Source: QHXW01 sp035297145 (GTDB lineage: Bacteria; Acidobacteriota; Terriglobia; Bryobacterales; Bryobacteraceae). From it: a DNA stretch of 64,000 nucleotides. Location: contig DATGZN010000063.1 in the NCBI GenBank assembly GCA_035297145.1, forward strand, positions 124,001-188,000, read 5' to 3'. Below the pieces are notes generated by a model. That model saw only the letters and a program-made list of their open reading frames with translations. It had not been told where the DNA came from and made no database searches. The translations under genes and the position numbers were made by a program. The first letter of the stretch is position 1; each line of letters begins with the position of its first letter. This document shows positions 39,741 through 48,846 of the stretch, piece by piece.

Positions 39741-40754
39741 ATGAGATACCTGCTGCGCCGGCTCGCGTTCGTCGCCGGGTTGATCGCGCTCGTGCTGATC
39801 ACGGGCACGATCGGGTTCTCGGTAATCGACGGTTACCCTCGATTCGACGCGTTTTACATGACGCTGATCACGGTGTCGACGGTGGGCTACGCCGAGATCC
39901 ACCCGCTCAGCCAAGCCGGCCGCGTGTTCAATTCATTTCTGATCTTCTTTGGCGTCATCACCATGTTTTTCGCCATCGGCGCTATGACGCAGAGCATTAT
40001 CGAGCTGGAATTGGGAGAATACTTTGGGAAGCGGCGAAATCGTCGGATGATCGAGAAACTGGAAAAGCATTTCATCGTGTGCGGCTACGGCAGGGTAGGC
40101 CGCAACGCGGCGCTTGAACTGAAGCGGGCGGGCGAGCCTTTCGTTGTTGTCGATCGCGAAGCCGAGCGCACCGAGCGAGCCATTCAGGCCGGAATGTTGG
40201 CTGTGACGGCCGATTCGACGCGCGACGAAACTCTGCGATCGGTGCGCGTCGGGAACGCCCGCGGTCTGATTTCCGCGCTGGCCACTGACGCCGACAACCT
40301 GTTCGTCATTCTTTCCGCGAAGAACCTGAACCCGAAATTGTTTGTGGCGACGCGCGCGGCCGAGGAGGAAGCCGAAGAGAAGCTGCGGCGCGCTGGCGCA
40401 GATGCCTTATTCGCGCCATATACCACGGCCGGATACCGGCTGGCACAGGCGGTTCTACGGCCGCACGTGTTCCAATTCTTCGATCTTGCCACGAAGGGCA
40501 TGGGATTCGACGTGGATATCGAGCAGGTGCGCGTACCGGAATCGAGCGGGTTCGCCTCGCGTTCGCTCGAGCAAACGCGCATCCGCCACGACCTCGGTGT
40601 GATTGTGCTGGGCATTCGCAAGCTTGATGGAGCCATGCTGTTCAACCCCGCGGCGGAAACTGTGATTCAAGGAGGAGACTACCTGATTGTGATGGGTGAG
40701 CCGGCCAATCTGCGAACGCTTGAGAACTTAGTGTTGGTGGGAGCGCGCTCATGA
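39741..40754 (+). CDS. Potassium channel with cytoplasmic RCK (TrkA-N/TrkA-C) domains
   Basis: 337 residues. Two membrane spans flank a pore loop with the filter ITVSTVGYAEIHPLS (K+ filter TVGY). The cytoplasmic part begins HFIVCGYGRVGRNAALEL, the Rossmann NAD/nucleotide motif of TrkA-N/RCK, and ends with a TrkA-C domain (about residues 250-335; LEQTRIRHDLGVIVLGI). This is the MthK/GsuK type of ligand-gated K+ channel. The next gene overlaps by 4 nt and encodes an ACT-domain protein, which suggests shared function. Confidence 0.92.
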   Translation: MRYLLRRLAFVAGLIALVLITGTIGFSVIDGYPRFDAFYMTLITVSTVGYAEIHPLSQAGRVFNSFLIFFGVITMFFAIGAMTQSIIELELGEYFGKRRNRRMIEKLEKHFIVCGYGRVGRNAALELKRAGEPFVVVDREAERTERAIQAGMLAVTADSTRDETLRSVRVGNARGLISALATDADNLFVILSAKNLNPKLFVATRAAEEEAEEKLRRAGADALFAPYTTAGYRLAQAVLRPHVFQFFDLATKGMGFDVDIEQVRVPESSGFASRSLEQTRIRHDLGVIVLGIRKLDGAMLFNPAAETVIQGGDYLIVMGEPANLRTLENLVLVGARS

Positions 40755-41410
40755 GCGCGGAAACCATCGGCCTGGTGGTGACGGCTGAAGACCAACTGGG
40801 TGTGCTACACCGGCTGACCGGGGTCATTGCCGAGCATAAGGGTGATATCACTTCGGTCGCGATTCTCGAAAGTGGAAGTGAAGACGCGCGCATCTATTTC
40901 GAGATCAGCCTACCCACATCCGCGGTGGACCTGGAGGAAGACCTGCGCGCGCTCCCCACGGTGAAGAGTGTGGAATCCGTTAAAACGCTCGAGCGCGTTT
41001 ACGGCAAGCGCATCATCATCGTGGGGGGAGGTGCGCAAGTGGGCCAGGTAGCGATCGGGGCCATCTCAGAGGCCGATCGACACAACATCCGGGGCGAACA
41101 CATCTCCATCGACACGATTCCACTAGTTGGCGAGCAGTCACTGGCCGATGCCGTACGTGCGGTTGCCCGTTTACCACGCGCCAAAGCACTTGTGTTGGCG
41201 GGGTCGCTGATGGGCGGCGATATCGAGACGGCGGTGCGCGAGGTGCGACAAACCGGACTGCTGGTGATTAGCCTGAACATGGCGGGAAGTGTGCCGGCGG
41301 CCTGCGATTTGGTGGTGACCGATCCCGTGCAGGCGGGCGTGATGGCGGTGATGGCCGTCGCGGACACGGCAACATTCAGCATTGGGAGATTGAAGGGGCG
41401 GACGTTCTAG
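40751..41410 (+). CDS. ACT-domain, DUF5612-like protein
   Basis: 219 residues. The first 80 form an ACT domain (IGLVVTAEDQLGVLHRLTGVIAEHKGDITSVAILE). The rest (KRIIIVGGGAQVGQVAIGAISEADRHNIRGEHISIDTIPLVGEQSLADAV, AKALVLAGSLMGGDIETAV) fits DUF5612, known mainly from archaea and some bacteria and of unknown function; it has a Rossmann-like glycine motif GGGAQVG. It is coupled to the K+ channel by an ATGA overlap. An amino acid- or nucleotide-sensing role is inferred only from the ACT domain. Confidence 0.75.
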   Translation: MSAETIGLVVTAEDQLGVLHRLTGVIAEHKGDITSVAILESGSEDARIYFEISLPTSAVDLEEDLRALPTVKSVESVKTLERVYGKRIIIVGGGAQVGQVAIGAISEADRHNIRGEHISIDTIPLVGEQSLADAVRAVARLPRAKALVLAGSLMGGDIETAVREVRQTGLLVISLNMAGSVPAACDLVVTDPVQAGVMAVMAVADTATFSIGRLKGRTF

Positions 41411-42198
41411 AGCCGCTGCAAGTGGATGCCGCCGTCGCCGGTACGGACCTGAAGTGTCTGGCCGCCGCCGTTCAGCTTCCCGCGAATTTCGGAACCGCTT
41501 ACCGACCCCATGACAGTCACGGGGAAGTCCACGGTAACCTTTCCGTCGCCGGTGTGGGCGTCGAGGTCGGCGGCGAAGTTATCGGGCAGATGCAGTGTGA
41601 CATGGCCGTCGCCGGTGCTTACGTGCCAGCCGGCCGTCATTTTCGAGCCGGCGCGAGCGGTCGCCTCGACCGCGCCATCGTCGGTCCGGAGATCAAGCTG
41701 ATCCCAGCGTCCGCTGGCTCGAATGTGCCCATCTCCCGTTTTTGCGTCGAGAGTTCCATCCATGGCATCCGCTTCGATGCCGCCGTCGCCAGTCGAAAAA
41801 TGCATTTCGCCTTTTAAGTCCTGCGCTGAGATCCCGCCATCGCCAGTATGGAGTTCTGCACGCAGCTCGTGAGGAACGAGCAGCTCGACATGCACGGAGT
41901 GGCGGCTTATGGAGACAAACTCGCGCGGTGTCCGGACTTCGATTTCCACGCGATCTCCGCCCTGATGGTCGGTCACACGTACCTCGGAGGAACTGATCTG
42001 CCAGCCCTGCGTGGTAACGCGCGCACTGACCTCGTTCTTGTCCCACTCGTGGATTGTAATGCCGCCATCGCTGACGTTCACCCGGAGGTCCGCTTTTCCG
42101 GATACGGGGAAACTCTTCTTCCACTCGTCAGCCAAGCCCATGGATGCCATCATGGCCGTCAAAACCAGGCACGGAAGCACTTGATTGCCCACGCGCAC
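41407..42198 (-). CDS. DUF4097 beta-solenoid-like exported protein
   Basis: 263 residues with a signal peptide (VLPCLVLTAMMASMGLADE). The mature protein has regular repeats of the TGDGxI type: HTGDGGISAQDL, STGDGGIEADAM, KTGDGHIRASGR, RTDDGAVEATA, STGDGHVTLHL, HTGDGKVTVDF and RTGDGGIHLQRL. This repeat is typical of DUF4097 (putative adhesin). Location outside the cytoplasm is likely; role unknown. The end overlaps the convergent ACT gene by 4 nt. Confidence 0.87.
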   Translation of the reverse strand: MRVGNQVLPCLVLTAMMASMGLADEWKKSFPVSGKADLRVNVSDGGITIHEWDKNEVSARVTTQGWQISSSEVRVTDHQGGDRVEIEVRTPREFVSISRHSVHVELLVPHELRAELHTGDGGISAQDLKGEMHFSTGDGGIEADAMDGTLDAKTGDGHIRASGRWDQLDLRTDDGAVEATARAGSKMTAGWHVSTGDGHVTLHLPDNFAADLDAHTGDGKVTVDFPVTVMGSVSGSEIRGKLNGGGQTLQVRTGDGGIHLQRL

Positions 42199-42231
42199 CG
42201 CCTTTCGGGACTAGGATACGAAATCCGAGAG

Positions 42232-42525
42232 CTAAAGGTTCCGTTTAAGGAATCGCGGCCGAACCCCACCCTTGATGGCGGCCACGAAGTGAACCTCACT
42301 CGTGGGCCCGACCGCCTCGAGCAGGCCCATGGGTGTGACCTCGCCATCGACCGCGACGGAGATGTTGGGCCGCAGGCGGTCTTGTTCCAGCAACCGCTCA
42401 CGAATTCCGGGCCAAGCACGCTCCAGGCTTTCGATCACCTGCCGCACGGTTGCTCCTTCGGCCTCAACTGAAGCCCGGCCACCTGTCAGCGGCTGTAACA
42501 GCGCCGGGATAAAGACAATCGCCAA
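42232..42525 (-). CDS. MoaD/ThiS-like ubiquitin-fold protein with C-terminal extension
   Basis: 97 residues. The fold pattern is MoaD-like: IPALLQPLTGG, ATVRQVIESLERAWPGIRERLLEQDRLRPNISVAVDGE and SEVHFVAAIKGG. In MoaD and ThiS the chain ends at the Gly-Gly, which is adenylated and thiocarboxylated; here ten residues (VRPRFLKRNL) follow it. Activation would need processing, or the protein has another role. It is the last gene of the molybdenum hydroxylase operon, 2 nt after the large subunit, which supports a link to molybdenum cofactor. Confidence 0.8.
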   Translation of the reverse strand: MAIVFIPALLQPLTGGRASVEAEGATVRQVIESLERAWPGIRERLLEQDRLRPNISVAVDGEVTPMGLLEAVGPTSEVHFVAAIKGGVRPRFLKRNL

Positions 42526-42527
42526 CG

Positions 42528-44777
42528 TCAGTCTCTTTGTCTCCAGATGGCTTCCATGATTGCCGGCGGGTTCATGGGCAGCCGCCGCATGCGCACGCCT
42601 GCCGCGCGATGGATGGCGTTGGCGATGGCCCCCGGCGGCGGAACAATATTGGCTTCGCCGACGCCACGCACGCCGAAAGGATGTCCGGGATTGGGCACCT
42701 CGACAATGTGTGTGTCGATCATTGGCAGATCCAGCGCCGTGGGCATACGGTAATCGAGCAGGCTTGAATTCATCATGGCACCGTCACGGCTCATGTAATA
42801 CTCTTCGTTCAGCGCCCAACCGATGCCTTGCGCGCTGCCGCCCTGCATCTGGCCTTCGACATAGCTCGGATGGATGGCTTTGCCAACATCCTGAAAGGCA
42901 GTGAAGCGGAGGATCGAGACCTTGCCGGTTTCGGGGTCGACCTCGACATCCACAATGTTTCCCGAGAACGAGCCGCCAGCTCCCTTGGGGTTGACGGCGC
43001 CGCGGCCGACTACAGGCCCGCCGGTTTGCTCGATCTTCGCGGCGAGTTCCTGAAAGGTCATGGATTTTTCGCCCGCGCGGAAAACGCCACGCTCCAGCGT
43101 GACGGGTGCCGCATCGGTCTCCCATAGCTTTGCCGCGCGCTCTTTCATTTGGCGCACCACGTCTTGCGCCGCCTCGTAAGCAGCCCAACCGGTGGCGAAG
43201 GTTGTGCGGCTGCCGCCTGTGACGGCGGTGAAGCCAATCGAATCGGTATCGACGACGGTTGGCCGCACATCCTCCGCCGGAATTCCGAGCACTTCCGCGG
43301 CTTGCATGGCGATGGAGGTGCGCGTGCCACCGATATCCGTCGAGCCTTCGACCAGGTTGACGGTGCCATCGGCGGTCACACTGATGTTGCAGCTCGATGG
43401 CAACCCGATATTGAACCAAAACCCGATCGCCACGCCTCGCCCGCGATTCGGCCCGCCCAGTGGCGCGTTATAGTGCGGGTGATTCTTCATGGCTTCGAGC
43501 ACTTCGATGCAGCCCACGCGCCGGTACTTGGGGCCGTCCGCGCGCCGCGTGCCTTCTTTGGCGGCGTTCTTGAGGCGAAGGTCGAGCGGGTCGATGCCCA
43601 GCTTCTCGGCGATTTCGTCCACGACGGTTTCCGTGGCAAACGCGGCGTTGGTTGCGCCAGGAGCACGGTAGGCGGCGGTACTGGGCTTGTTGACCACAAC
43701 ATCGAAACCGTCGATCACCACGTTGGGAATGTCGTACGCAGCAAACACGCACATGGCGCCGGGACCGACCATCGCCCCGGGATACGCACCGGCTTCGTAC
43801 GCGAGATAAGCTTGTGCGGCAGTGATTCGGCCATCCTTGCGCGCGCCGATCTTCACCTTCATATGAGACCCAGGAGTCGGGCCGGTTCCCTCGAAGACGT
43901 CCTTGCGCGACATCACGATCTTCACCGGCTTGCCGGTCTTCTTGGAAAGCAGCGCGGCGACAGGCTCGATGTAAACGGGGATCTTGCCGCCAAATCCGCC
44001 GCCGATCTCCATCGGCGTGACTCTCACGTGTGACACCGGGACGTCCAGAAGGCACGCCGTCACATCGCGCACCACGAAAGCGCCTTGCGTACTGCACCAG
44101 ACGAGAATACGGCCGTCGCTATTCCAGAGCGCCGTGGCGTTCTGCGGTTCGACGTAGCCCTGGTGAACGGTCGCGGTGTTGAACTCGCGCTCGATGACGA
44201 CGTCGGCTTCGGCGAAACCGGCGGCAATGTCGCCCATGGTGTGGCGGAAATGCTCGGAGACATTGCTCACGCGGCCGGTTTGCTCACCGAATTCCTTGGT
44301 CTTGAGTTCCTCGTGGAGAATCGAGGCGCCATCCTGCATGGCTTCGGGCGCGGTGAGCACCGCCGGCAGCACTTCGTAATCGACTTCGATCAAATTTGCG
44401 GCTTCTTCGGCGACGTGCACACTATTCGCGGCGACCGCGGCAATGGCATGGCCTCTATACAGCGCCTTGCCGCCCGCGAGCACGTTCCCGCGAGCGTAGC
44501 TGAGTGGAGTGTCGCCTTCACCCAGATCGACGAGTCGCTCTGCCGTTGGTGGAAAGTCCGCGGCGGTGATGATGGCTTTCACTCCCGGGAATTTCTCGGC
44601 TTTGCTAGTGTCGATGCGCTTGATGCGCGCGTGCGCGTGGGGGCTGCGCAAAACGTAGCCGTAGAGCAGGCCGGCCATCTGAAAATCGGCGCCATACTGT
44701 GCGCGGCCGGTTACTTTATCGACACCGTCATGACGGATGGGGCGCGTTCCAACGACTGTGTATTGTTGGGTACTCAT
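42528..44777 (-). CDS. Xanthine dehydrogenase-family molybdopterin-binding subunit
   Basis: 749 residues from the ATG at 44775-44777 (MSTQQYTVVGTRPIRHDGVDKVTGRAQYGADF). The domain order is that of the large subunit: aldehyde oxidase a/b hammerhead at the N-terminus, then the Moco domains with MEIGGGFGGK, AYRAPGATNAAFATE and, near the C-terminus, GVGEANIVPPPGAIANAI carrying the catalytic glutamate. These enzymes hydroxylate purines, aldehydes, CO or N-heterocycles; no CoxL-type active-site Cys loop was seen, so xanthine dehydrogenase or a related hydroxylase is the safe name. ATGA overlap with the 2Fe-2S subunit. Confidence 0.93.
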   Translation of the reverse strand: MSTQQYTVVGTRPIRHDGVDKVTGRAQYGADFQMAGLLYGYVLRSPHAHARIKRIDTSKAEKFPGVKAIITAADFPPTAERLVDLGEGDTPLSYARGNVLAGGKALYRGHAIAAVAANSVHVAEEAANLIEVDYEVLPAVLTAPEAMQDGASILHEELKTKEFGEQTGRVSNVSEHFRHTMGDIAAGFAEADVVIEREFNTATVHQGYVEPQNATALWNSDGRILVWCSTQGAFVVRDVTACLLDVPVSHVRVTPMEIGGGFGGKIPVYIEPVAALLSKKTGKPVKIVMSRKDVFEGTGPTPGSHMKVKIGARKDGRITAAQAYLAYEAGAYPGAMVGPGAMCVFAAYDIPNVVIDGFDVVVNKPSTAAYRAPGATNAAFATETVVDEIAEKLGIDPLDLRLKNAAKEGTRRADGPKYRRVGCIEVLEAMKNHPHYNAPLGGPNRGRGVAIGFWFNIGLPSSCNISVTADGTVNLVEGSTDIGGTRTSIAMQAAEVLGIPAEDVRPTVVDTDSIGFTAVTGGSRTTFATGWAAYEAAQDVVRQMKERAAKLWETDAAPVTLERGVFRAGEKSMTFQELAAKIEQTGGPVVGRGAVNPKGAGGSFSGNIVDVEVDPETGKVSILRFTAFQDVGKAIHPSYVEGQMQGGSAQGIGWALNEEYYMSRDGAMMNSSLLDYRMPTALDLPMIDTHIVEVPNPGHPFGVRGVGEANIVPPPGAIANAIHRAAGVRMRRLPMNPPAIMEAIWRQRD

Positions 44778-45259
44778 GCTCTCACCTCCCGCGAGTAGGC
44801 AGCGGCCTGCTGCACCGCATGAACGATTTTGTCGTAGCCGGTACACCGGCAGAGATTATTGGCCAGCCAAAGGCGAATCTGATCTTCGGTCGGATTGGGC
44901 TCGTGGTCGAGCAGCGCCTTGGCGGCGACGATGAAGCCCGGCGTGCAGATGCCGCATTGCAGCGCCGCGTTTTCCAGGAAAGAGCGTTGGAGCGGATGAA
45001 GCTCGCTGCCTTTGGCGATGCCCTCGATGGTCGTGATTTGCGCACCTTCGGCTTCGACTCCCAGCACCAGGCACGAAGTCACAACGCGGTCGTCGAGCAT
45101 CACCGTGCAGGCGCCGCAATTGCCGTCATTGCAGCCTTCCTTCGTGCCGGTCAATCCGAGAACGTCGCGGAGGCATTCGAGCAAGCTCTGCCGCGGCTCG
45201 CACAGAAACTCGATCTGCTCTCCGTTGATGGTCGTTTGGACGCGAACTTTGGCGGGCAT
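44774..45259 (-). CDS. Xanthine dehydrogenase-family 2Fe-2S subunit
   Basis: 161 residues. Both iron-sulfur sites are complete: the plant-ferredoxin-like CNDGNCGACTVMLD with the later Cys of SCLVLGVEA, and the helical domain QCGICTPGF with NNLCRCTGYDKI. It passes electrons from the Mo centre to the FAD subunit. It lies between the FAD and Mo subunits, with a 1-nt gap upstream and a 4-nt overlap downstream, the usual operon packing. Confidence 0.95.
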   Translation of the reverse strand: MPAKVRVQTTINGEQIEFLCEPRQSLLECLRDVLGLTGTKEGCNDGNCGACTVMLDDRVVTSCLVLGVEAEGAQITTIEGIAKGSELHPLQRSFLENAALQCGICTPGFIVAAKALLDHEPNPTEDQIRLWLANNLCRCTGYDKIVHAVQQAAAYSREVRA

Positions 45260-45260
45260 G

Positions 45261-46130
45261 TTATTTCCCCTCCCTGGCTCTTTGGATTGCGGCTTCGAGA
45301 GCGCGCCGCGTCAGGACGGCACACAAGTGGCGACGATAATCGGCTGTGCCGCGCATATCGGTAATGGGCCTTGCGGCACTGCGCGCCGCCTCGGCAGCAG
45401 CGGCGATGGTGGAGTCATTCACGGGTTTACCGGTCAGTGCTTGGTTCGCCTCGCGAACGAATAACGGGGTCGGTGCAACGGATGCCAGGGCGATGCGCGC
45501 GGAGCGGAACGTCCCGTTTTCCAGAACGACCTCTACACCCGCGCCGGCCACCGCGATATCCATTTCATTGCGCGGAATGAACCGCAGATAGCGCGCGCCG
45601 GAATTCGGCTTGGGAGCGGGGATCTGGAGCGATACGAGCAACTCGCCAGGCTGGAGAGCATTGCGTCCGGGAGCGGTGCAGAAATCTTCCACTGGAATTT
45701 CGCGCATGCCTTTGGTACCAGCGATGCGGCACGTGGCGCCGAGCGCAATCAGCAACGGCACGGAATCGGCGCTGGGCGCGGCATTGCAGAGATTGCCGCC
45801 AATCGATGCCCGGCCCTGAATCTGCGTGCCGCCAATGAGCGCGGCTACCTCGGCAAGCGCCGGATAATGGCGAGAGACCGTGGCATCTCCATAGATTCGA
45901 TAGCACGGAACCGCGGCCCCGAGAGTGAGGCCGGACTTCGCGTCATAGTTGAGGGCGTTCAACTCCGCGATGCGCTTGATATCCACGACGAGATCCGTTT
46001 CTCTGCGCCCGGCCCGGAGTTGCACCAGCAGATCCGTGCCCCCGGCCAGCAGGCGCGCACTCGGATGCGCCGTCAACAGACCCACGGCTTCGCCTACCGA
46101 TACAGGCGCGGCGTAGTCAAACCACTTCAC
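45261..46130 (-). CDS. Xanthine dehydrogenase-family FAD-binding subunit
   Basis: 289 residues of the CoxM/medium-subunit type: MKWFDYAAPVSVGEAVGLL, the FAD motifs LLAGGTDLLVQLR and IQGRASIGGNLCNAAPSAD, and the C-terminal CO-dehydrogenase flavoprotein domain with FIPRNEMDIAVAGAGVEV. It is the first gene of the FAD-2Fe-2S-Mo-MoaD-like operon. The upstream 96-nt gap to the ceramidase-like gene may carry the promoter. Confidence 0.94.
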   Translation of the reverse strand: MKWFDYAAPVSVGEAVGLLTAHPSARLLAGGTDLLVQLRAGRRETDLVVDIKRIAELNALNYDAKSGLTLGAAVPCYRIYGDATVSRHYPALAEVAALIGGTQIQGRASIGGNLCNAAPSADSVPLLIALGATCRIAGTKGMREIPVEDFCTAPGRNALQPGELLVSLQIPAPKPNSGARYLRFIPRNEMDIAVAGAGVEVVLENGTFRSARIALASVAPTPLFVREANQALTGKPVNDSTIAAAAEAARSAARPITDMRGTADYRRHLCAVLTRRALEAAIQRAREGK

Positions 46131-46226
46131 AGGTGGACTCTCCTTTGGTTAGTGCTCGGGCGTAAAGTAACAGGATAGCGGAATGTGGGTGGGTTGAGCG
46201 TCAACTCAGATGCACTCAGCCGCGTC

Positions 46227-47582
46227 TTATTTGTAGACATCGCCCTTCAGATCGTCAGGCATGTTGGTGAGGCGCCCGAGCATTTCGTAGACTTTCGCGA
46301 CCGAGCGGTCAACGAGTCGCTCGCCTGCACCGATTTCCACCCAGGTGCTCGCGCTGGCGGCGCCGTAACCACCACGCGACGCGGCCGCGATGGTCGGAAA
46401 GTAGCCGTTGTAACCGTTGGTGTAGCCAAGGAGCAGTGCCGTGGGCACCGGGCAGCGGTCGCGCCAGTTCGTCTGGAAGTCGACAAAAGGCTCGCCTGGC
46501 ACGGTCATTAGCGCGATTTGCTTGTTGATGAGCACCGTCGCTGCATCGATCTGGAACTCGCGTTTGACCTCCGCGCCGTAGGTATCCATTCCTTGCGGCC
46601 CCAGAAATTTCACGAGCGCCGCCCGAAACTTGTCTGCGTCCCAGCGAAGCTTCACCGGGATGGACTCCTCGGCGAACTCGATACTCGGCGCAGGCGCATT
46701 CTGCGTGTGGATCTCTGCGGCCACGCGTGCGGCCTCACGTCCCAGGCGCTCGCCGGTCCAGTCACGCCCCTTCACTGGATCCTCTTCGATGGGCGTCACC
46801 GCATAGTACGGGTTGATATCGCCGGGCGCGCCTTGCAGAAAGAAACTGAGCGTCCGCGCGCCGAATTTCTCTTCCACCACGCGATTCATCACACCGGGGA
46901 AGTCCGCTGAATAGCGCAGATTGTCGCTACCGAAGACCACGGGATGGCACGCGTAGTTGGTCAGAATGGCGAGGGGCGAGCCGTCGGCGCGATCGATCCG
47001 CAGGACGGTGACCGTGGGATCGACCGGCGCCGTGGGAACGCGCGTCAGATTGCGTTCAAACCAGCTCACCGAGCCGTCGGCGTTTACGCGAAGGCGATTG
47101 TGCCCGATGTAGGCCACGCCGCTGCCGGTTCCAATGCGAGCTTCGGTTAAACCTGCCGCAGCTTCGTCGATGGCGTGCTCGATCCGTTCCAGCGCCGCGC
47201 GCTCCCACACAGGTGTTCCATGCTTGTATTCATCGGCAATGATAGGCGCGGAGTGAGTATGAGACGCCGTTACGAGCAGGCAGGATATTTTGCTTGTGCG
47301 GCGCGCGGATTCGCGAAGCTGCTGTATGGCAGGGGGACCGAAGCTTCGGCCTAGATCCAGCGTCACCAACGCCAGCCGGGTATCGCCCGCTTCCAGCACC
47401 AGCACGCGCGCATAGAGCGGGTCGAGGGTTCCGGTGGACGGCTTGACGCGGTCCTCAAAGCCCCACAACTGTTCGCCACTGGGCGGCGTGATATCGACCT
47501 TGGCGATTCCTGCACGAAGGACTGCCGCGAACGAGGGCAGGGCGGTCAGCATGGCCGCAGCGATTACAAGGACAGGGCGCAC
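46227..47582 (-). CDS. Neutral ceramidase-like secreted hydrolase
   Basis: 451 residues with a signal peptide (MRPVLVIAAAMLTALPSFA). RAGIAKVDITPPSGEQLWGF, then LALVTLDLG, LLVTASHTHSAPI (zinc-binding His), ILTNYACHPVVFG and FLQGAPGDINPYY are features of the neutral/alkaline ceramidase N-terminal domain as found in many planctomycete and acidobacterial exported proteins. It is shorter than true ceramidases (about 650-700 aa) and lacks their C-terminal domain, so the substrate need not be ceramide. Confidence 0.83.
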   Translation of the reverse strand: MRPVLVIAAAMLTALPSFAAVLRAGIAKVDITPPSGEQLWGFEDRVKPSTGTLDPLYARVLVLEAGDTRLALVTLDLGRSFGPPAIQQLRESARRTSKISCLLVTASHTHSAPIIADEYKHGTPVWERAALERIEHAIDEAAAGLTEARIGTGSGVAYIGHNRLRVNADGSVSWFERNLTRVPTAPVDPTVTVLRIDRADGSPLAILTNYACHPVVFGSDNLRYSADFPGVMNRVVEEKFGARTLSFFLQGAPGDINPYYAVTPIEEDPVKGRDWTGERLGREAARVAAEIHTQNAPAPSIEFAEESIPVKLRWDADKFRAALVKFLGPQGMDTYGAEVKREFQIDAATVLINKQIALMTVPGEPFVDFQTNWRDRCPVPTALLLGYTNGYNGYFPTIAAASRGGYGAASASTWVEIGAGERLVDRSVAKVYEMLGRLTNMPDDLKGDVYK

Positions 47583-47664
47583 GGAATTCCTCCTTCTTGC
47601 AACCGATATTCTAGTCGCTCACGCGAGCTTTGTGAAATAATCCGAAGTTCGGGAGGGACCTTTT

Positions 47665-48453
47665 GTGAAGAGACGGCAATTCCTGACGGGCTCGATCGCG
47701 GCTCCAGTGCTGGCGGCTGGAGCTGCGCAGCAATCCACGGGGGACAAAAAGCGCGAGTACTATGTGCTACGGCGCTACCACCTTCAGAATGGACCGCAGC
47801 GAAAGCTAACCGAAGGCTTCCTGGCCGAGGCGCTGATTCCTGGGCTGAATAGGATGGGCATCAGCCCGGTGGGAGCGTTTAGCGTCAGCATCGGTCCTGA
47901 GAGTCCGGCGTTGTATGTGCTGATTCCGAGCGCGTCGGCCGACAGTCTGGTTACAGCAGATTTCCGGCTGGAGCAGGATGCAGAGTACATGAAGGCTGGC
48001 GCGGCTTTCCTCAGCGCTCCGGACAAACAGCCGGCTTATGTCCGCGTGGAAAGCTCTCTGATGCTGGCGTTTGAAGGGTGGCCGAAGCTTACCGTTCCCG
48101 CGGCCACCGCGCAGCACGGCAAACGCATGTTCGAGTTGCGAATCTATGAAAGCCCCAGCGATCAGGATCATCGCCGCAAAGTGGAGATGTTCAACAGCGG
48201 CGAATTCGCGGCGTTCGAGAAGGCCGGTTTCTGGCAGGTGTTTTTCGGCGACACACTGATCGGCCCGCGCATGCCGAACTTGACGTACATGCTGGGTTTC
48301 GAAGACATGGCCGCGCGCGACAACATGTGGAAGGCCTTCGGAGCGTCAGCGGAGTGGAAAAAACTCTCCAGCTCTTCGCGCTACAACTTTGAAGAGATTG
48401 TCTCCAGCATCACAAACGTGATTCTTACGCCGGCGTCCTACTCCCAGATTTGA
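47665..48453 (+). CDS. NIPSNAP-family protein with export signal
   Basis: 262 residues from the GTG at 47665, preceded by GGGAGGG. The signal KRRQFLTGSIAAPVLAAGAA resembles a short Tat signal. Two NIPSNAP-type ferredoxin-like domains follow: YYVLRRYHLQNGPQ near residue 32 and MFELRIYESPSDQDHRRKVEMFNSGEFAAFEKAGFWQVFFGDTLIG near 155. NIPSNAP proteins are of poorly defined role. It is divergent from the ceramidase-like gene (83-nt gap). Confidence 0.86.
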   Translation: MKRRQFLTGSIAAPVLAAGAAQQSTGDKKREYYVLRRYHLQNGPQRKLTEGFLAEALIPGLNRMGISPVGAFSVSIGPESPALYVLIPSASADSLVTADFRLEQDAEYMKAGAAFLSAPDKQPAYVRVESSLMLAFEGWPKLTVPAATAQHGKRMFELRIYESPSDQDHRRKVEMFNSGEFAAFEKAGFWQVFFGDTLIGPRMPNLTYMLGFEDMAARDNMWKAFGASAEWKKLSSSSRYNFEEIVSSITNVILTPASYSQI

Positions 48454-48461
48454 GAATCGGG

Positions 48462-48824
48462 TTAGGCCTGGTGGGCCTTCGCCGAGAGTTGCGCTTCCGC
48501 GGCTTCGACCGTGTCAAACACGGCCAAGATATGGTCGGCTCTGGCCACTTGAAAAAGAGTCTGCACGCGCCCGCAAGCACCTGCCACCGCGAACCCTCGC
48601 TGTGTTCTTTGGCAAGAAGCGAAGATGCCGAGAATCGCACCGAGTCCGGCTGAATCCATGTAAGGAGCCTGGGTTAGGTCCACGATGATGGCCCGCTCGG
48701 ATTCCTTGCGTGCGATGCTCTGAAACTCGAAGACGTTCTTCAGCGTGAAGGGGCCAAGCACCTGCAAAATGCAGGCGCCCGTGGGTCCCACCGTGGCCTG
48801 GAGCTGAAACTGGTCCATTGGCAT
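48462..48824 (-). CDS. STAS-domain anti-sigma factor antagonist
   Basis: 120 residues (start MPMDQF; an internal Met two residues later is equally possible). The fold and the conserved phospho-acceptor loop are clear: AIIVDLTQAPYMDSAGLGAILGIFASCQ, with the serine in DSAGLG. Such proteins bind anti-sigma factor kinases and are switched by phosphorylation. No cognate kinase or phosphatase is adjacent. Divergent from the metallophosphoesterase gene by 22 nt, and 8 nt from the convergent NIPSNAP gene. Confidence 0.88.
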   Translation of the reverse strand: MPMDQFQLQATVGPTGACILQVLGPFTLKNVFEFQSIARKESERAIIVDLTQAPYMDSAGLGAILGIFASCQRTQRGFAVAGACGRVQTLFQVARADHILAVFDTVEAAEAQLSAKAHQA

Positions 48825-48846
48825 ACGTTACCATACGGGGGGACAG

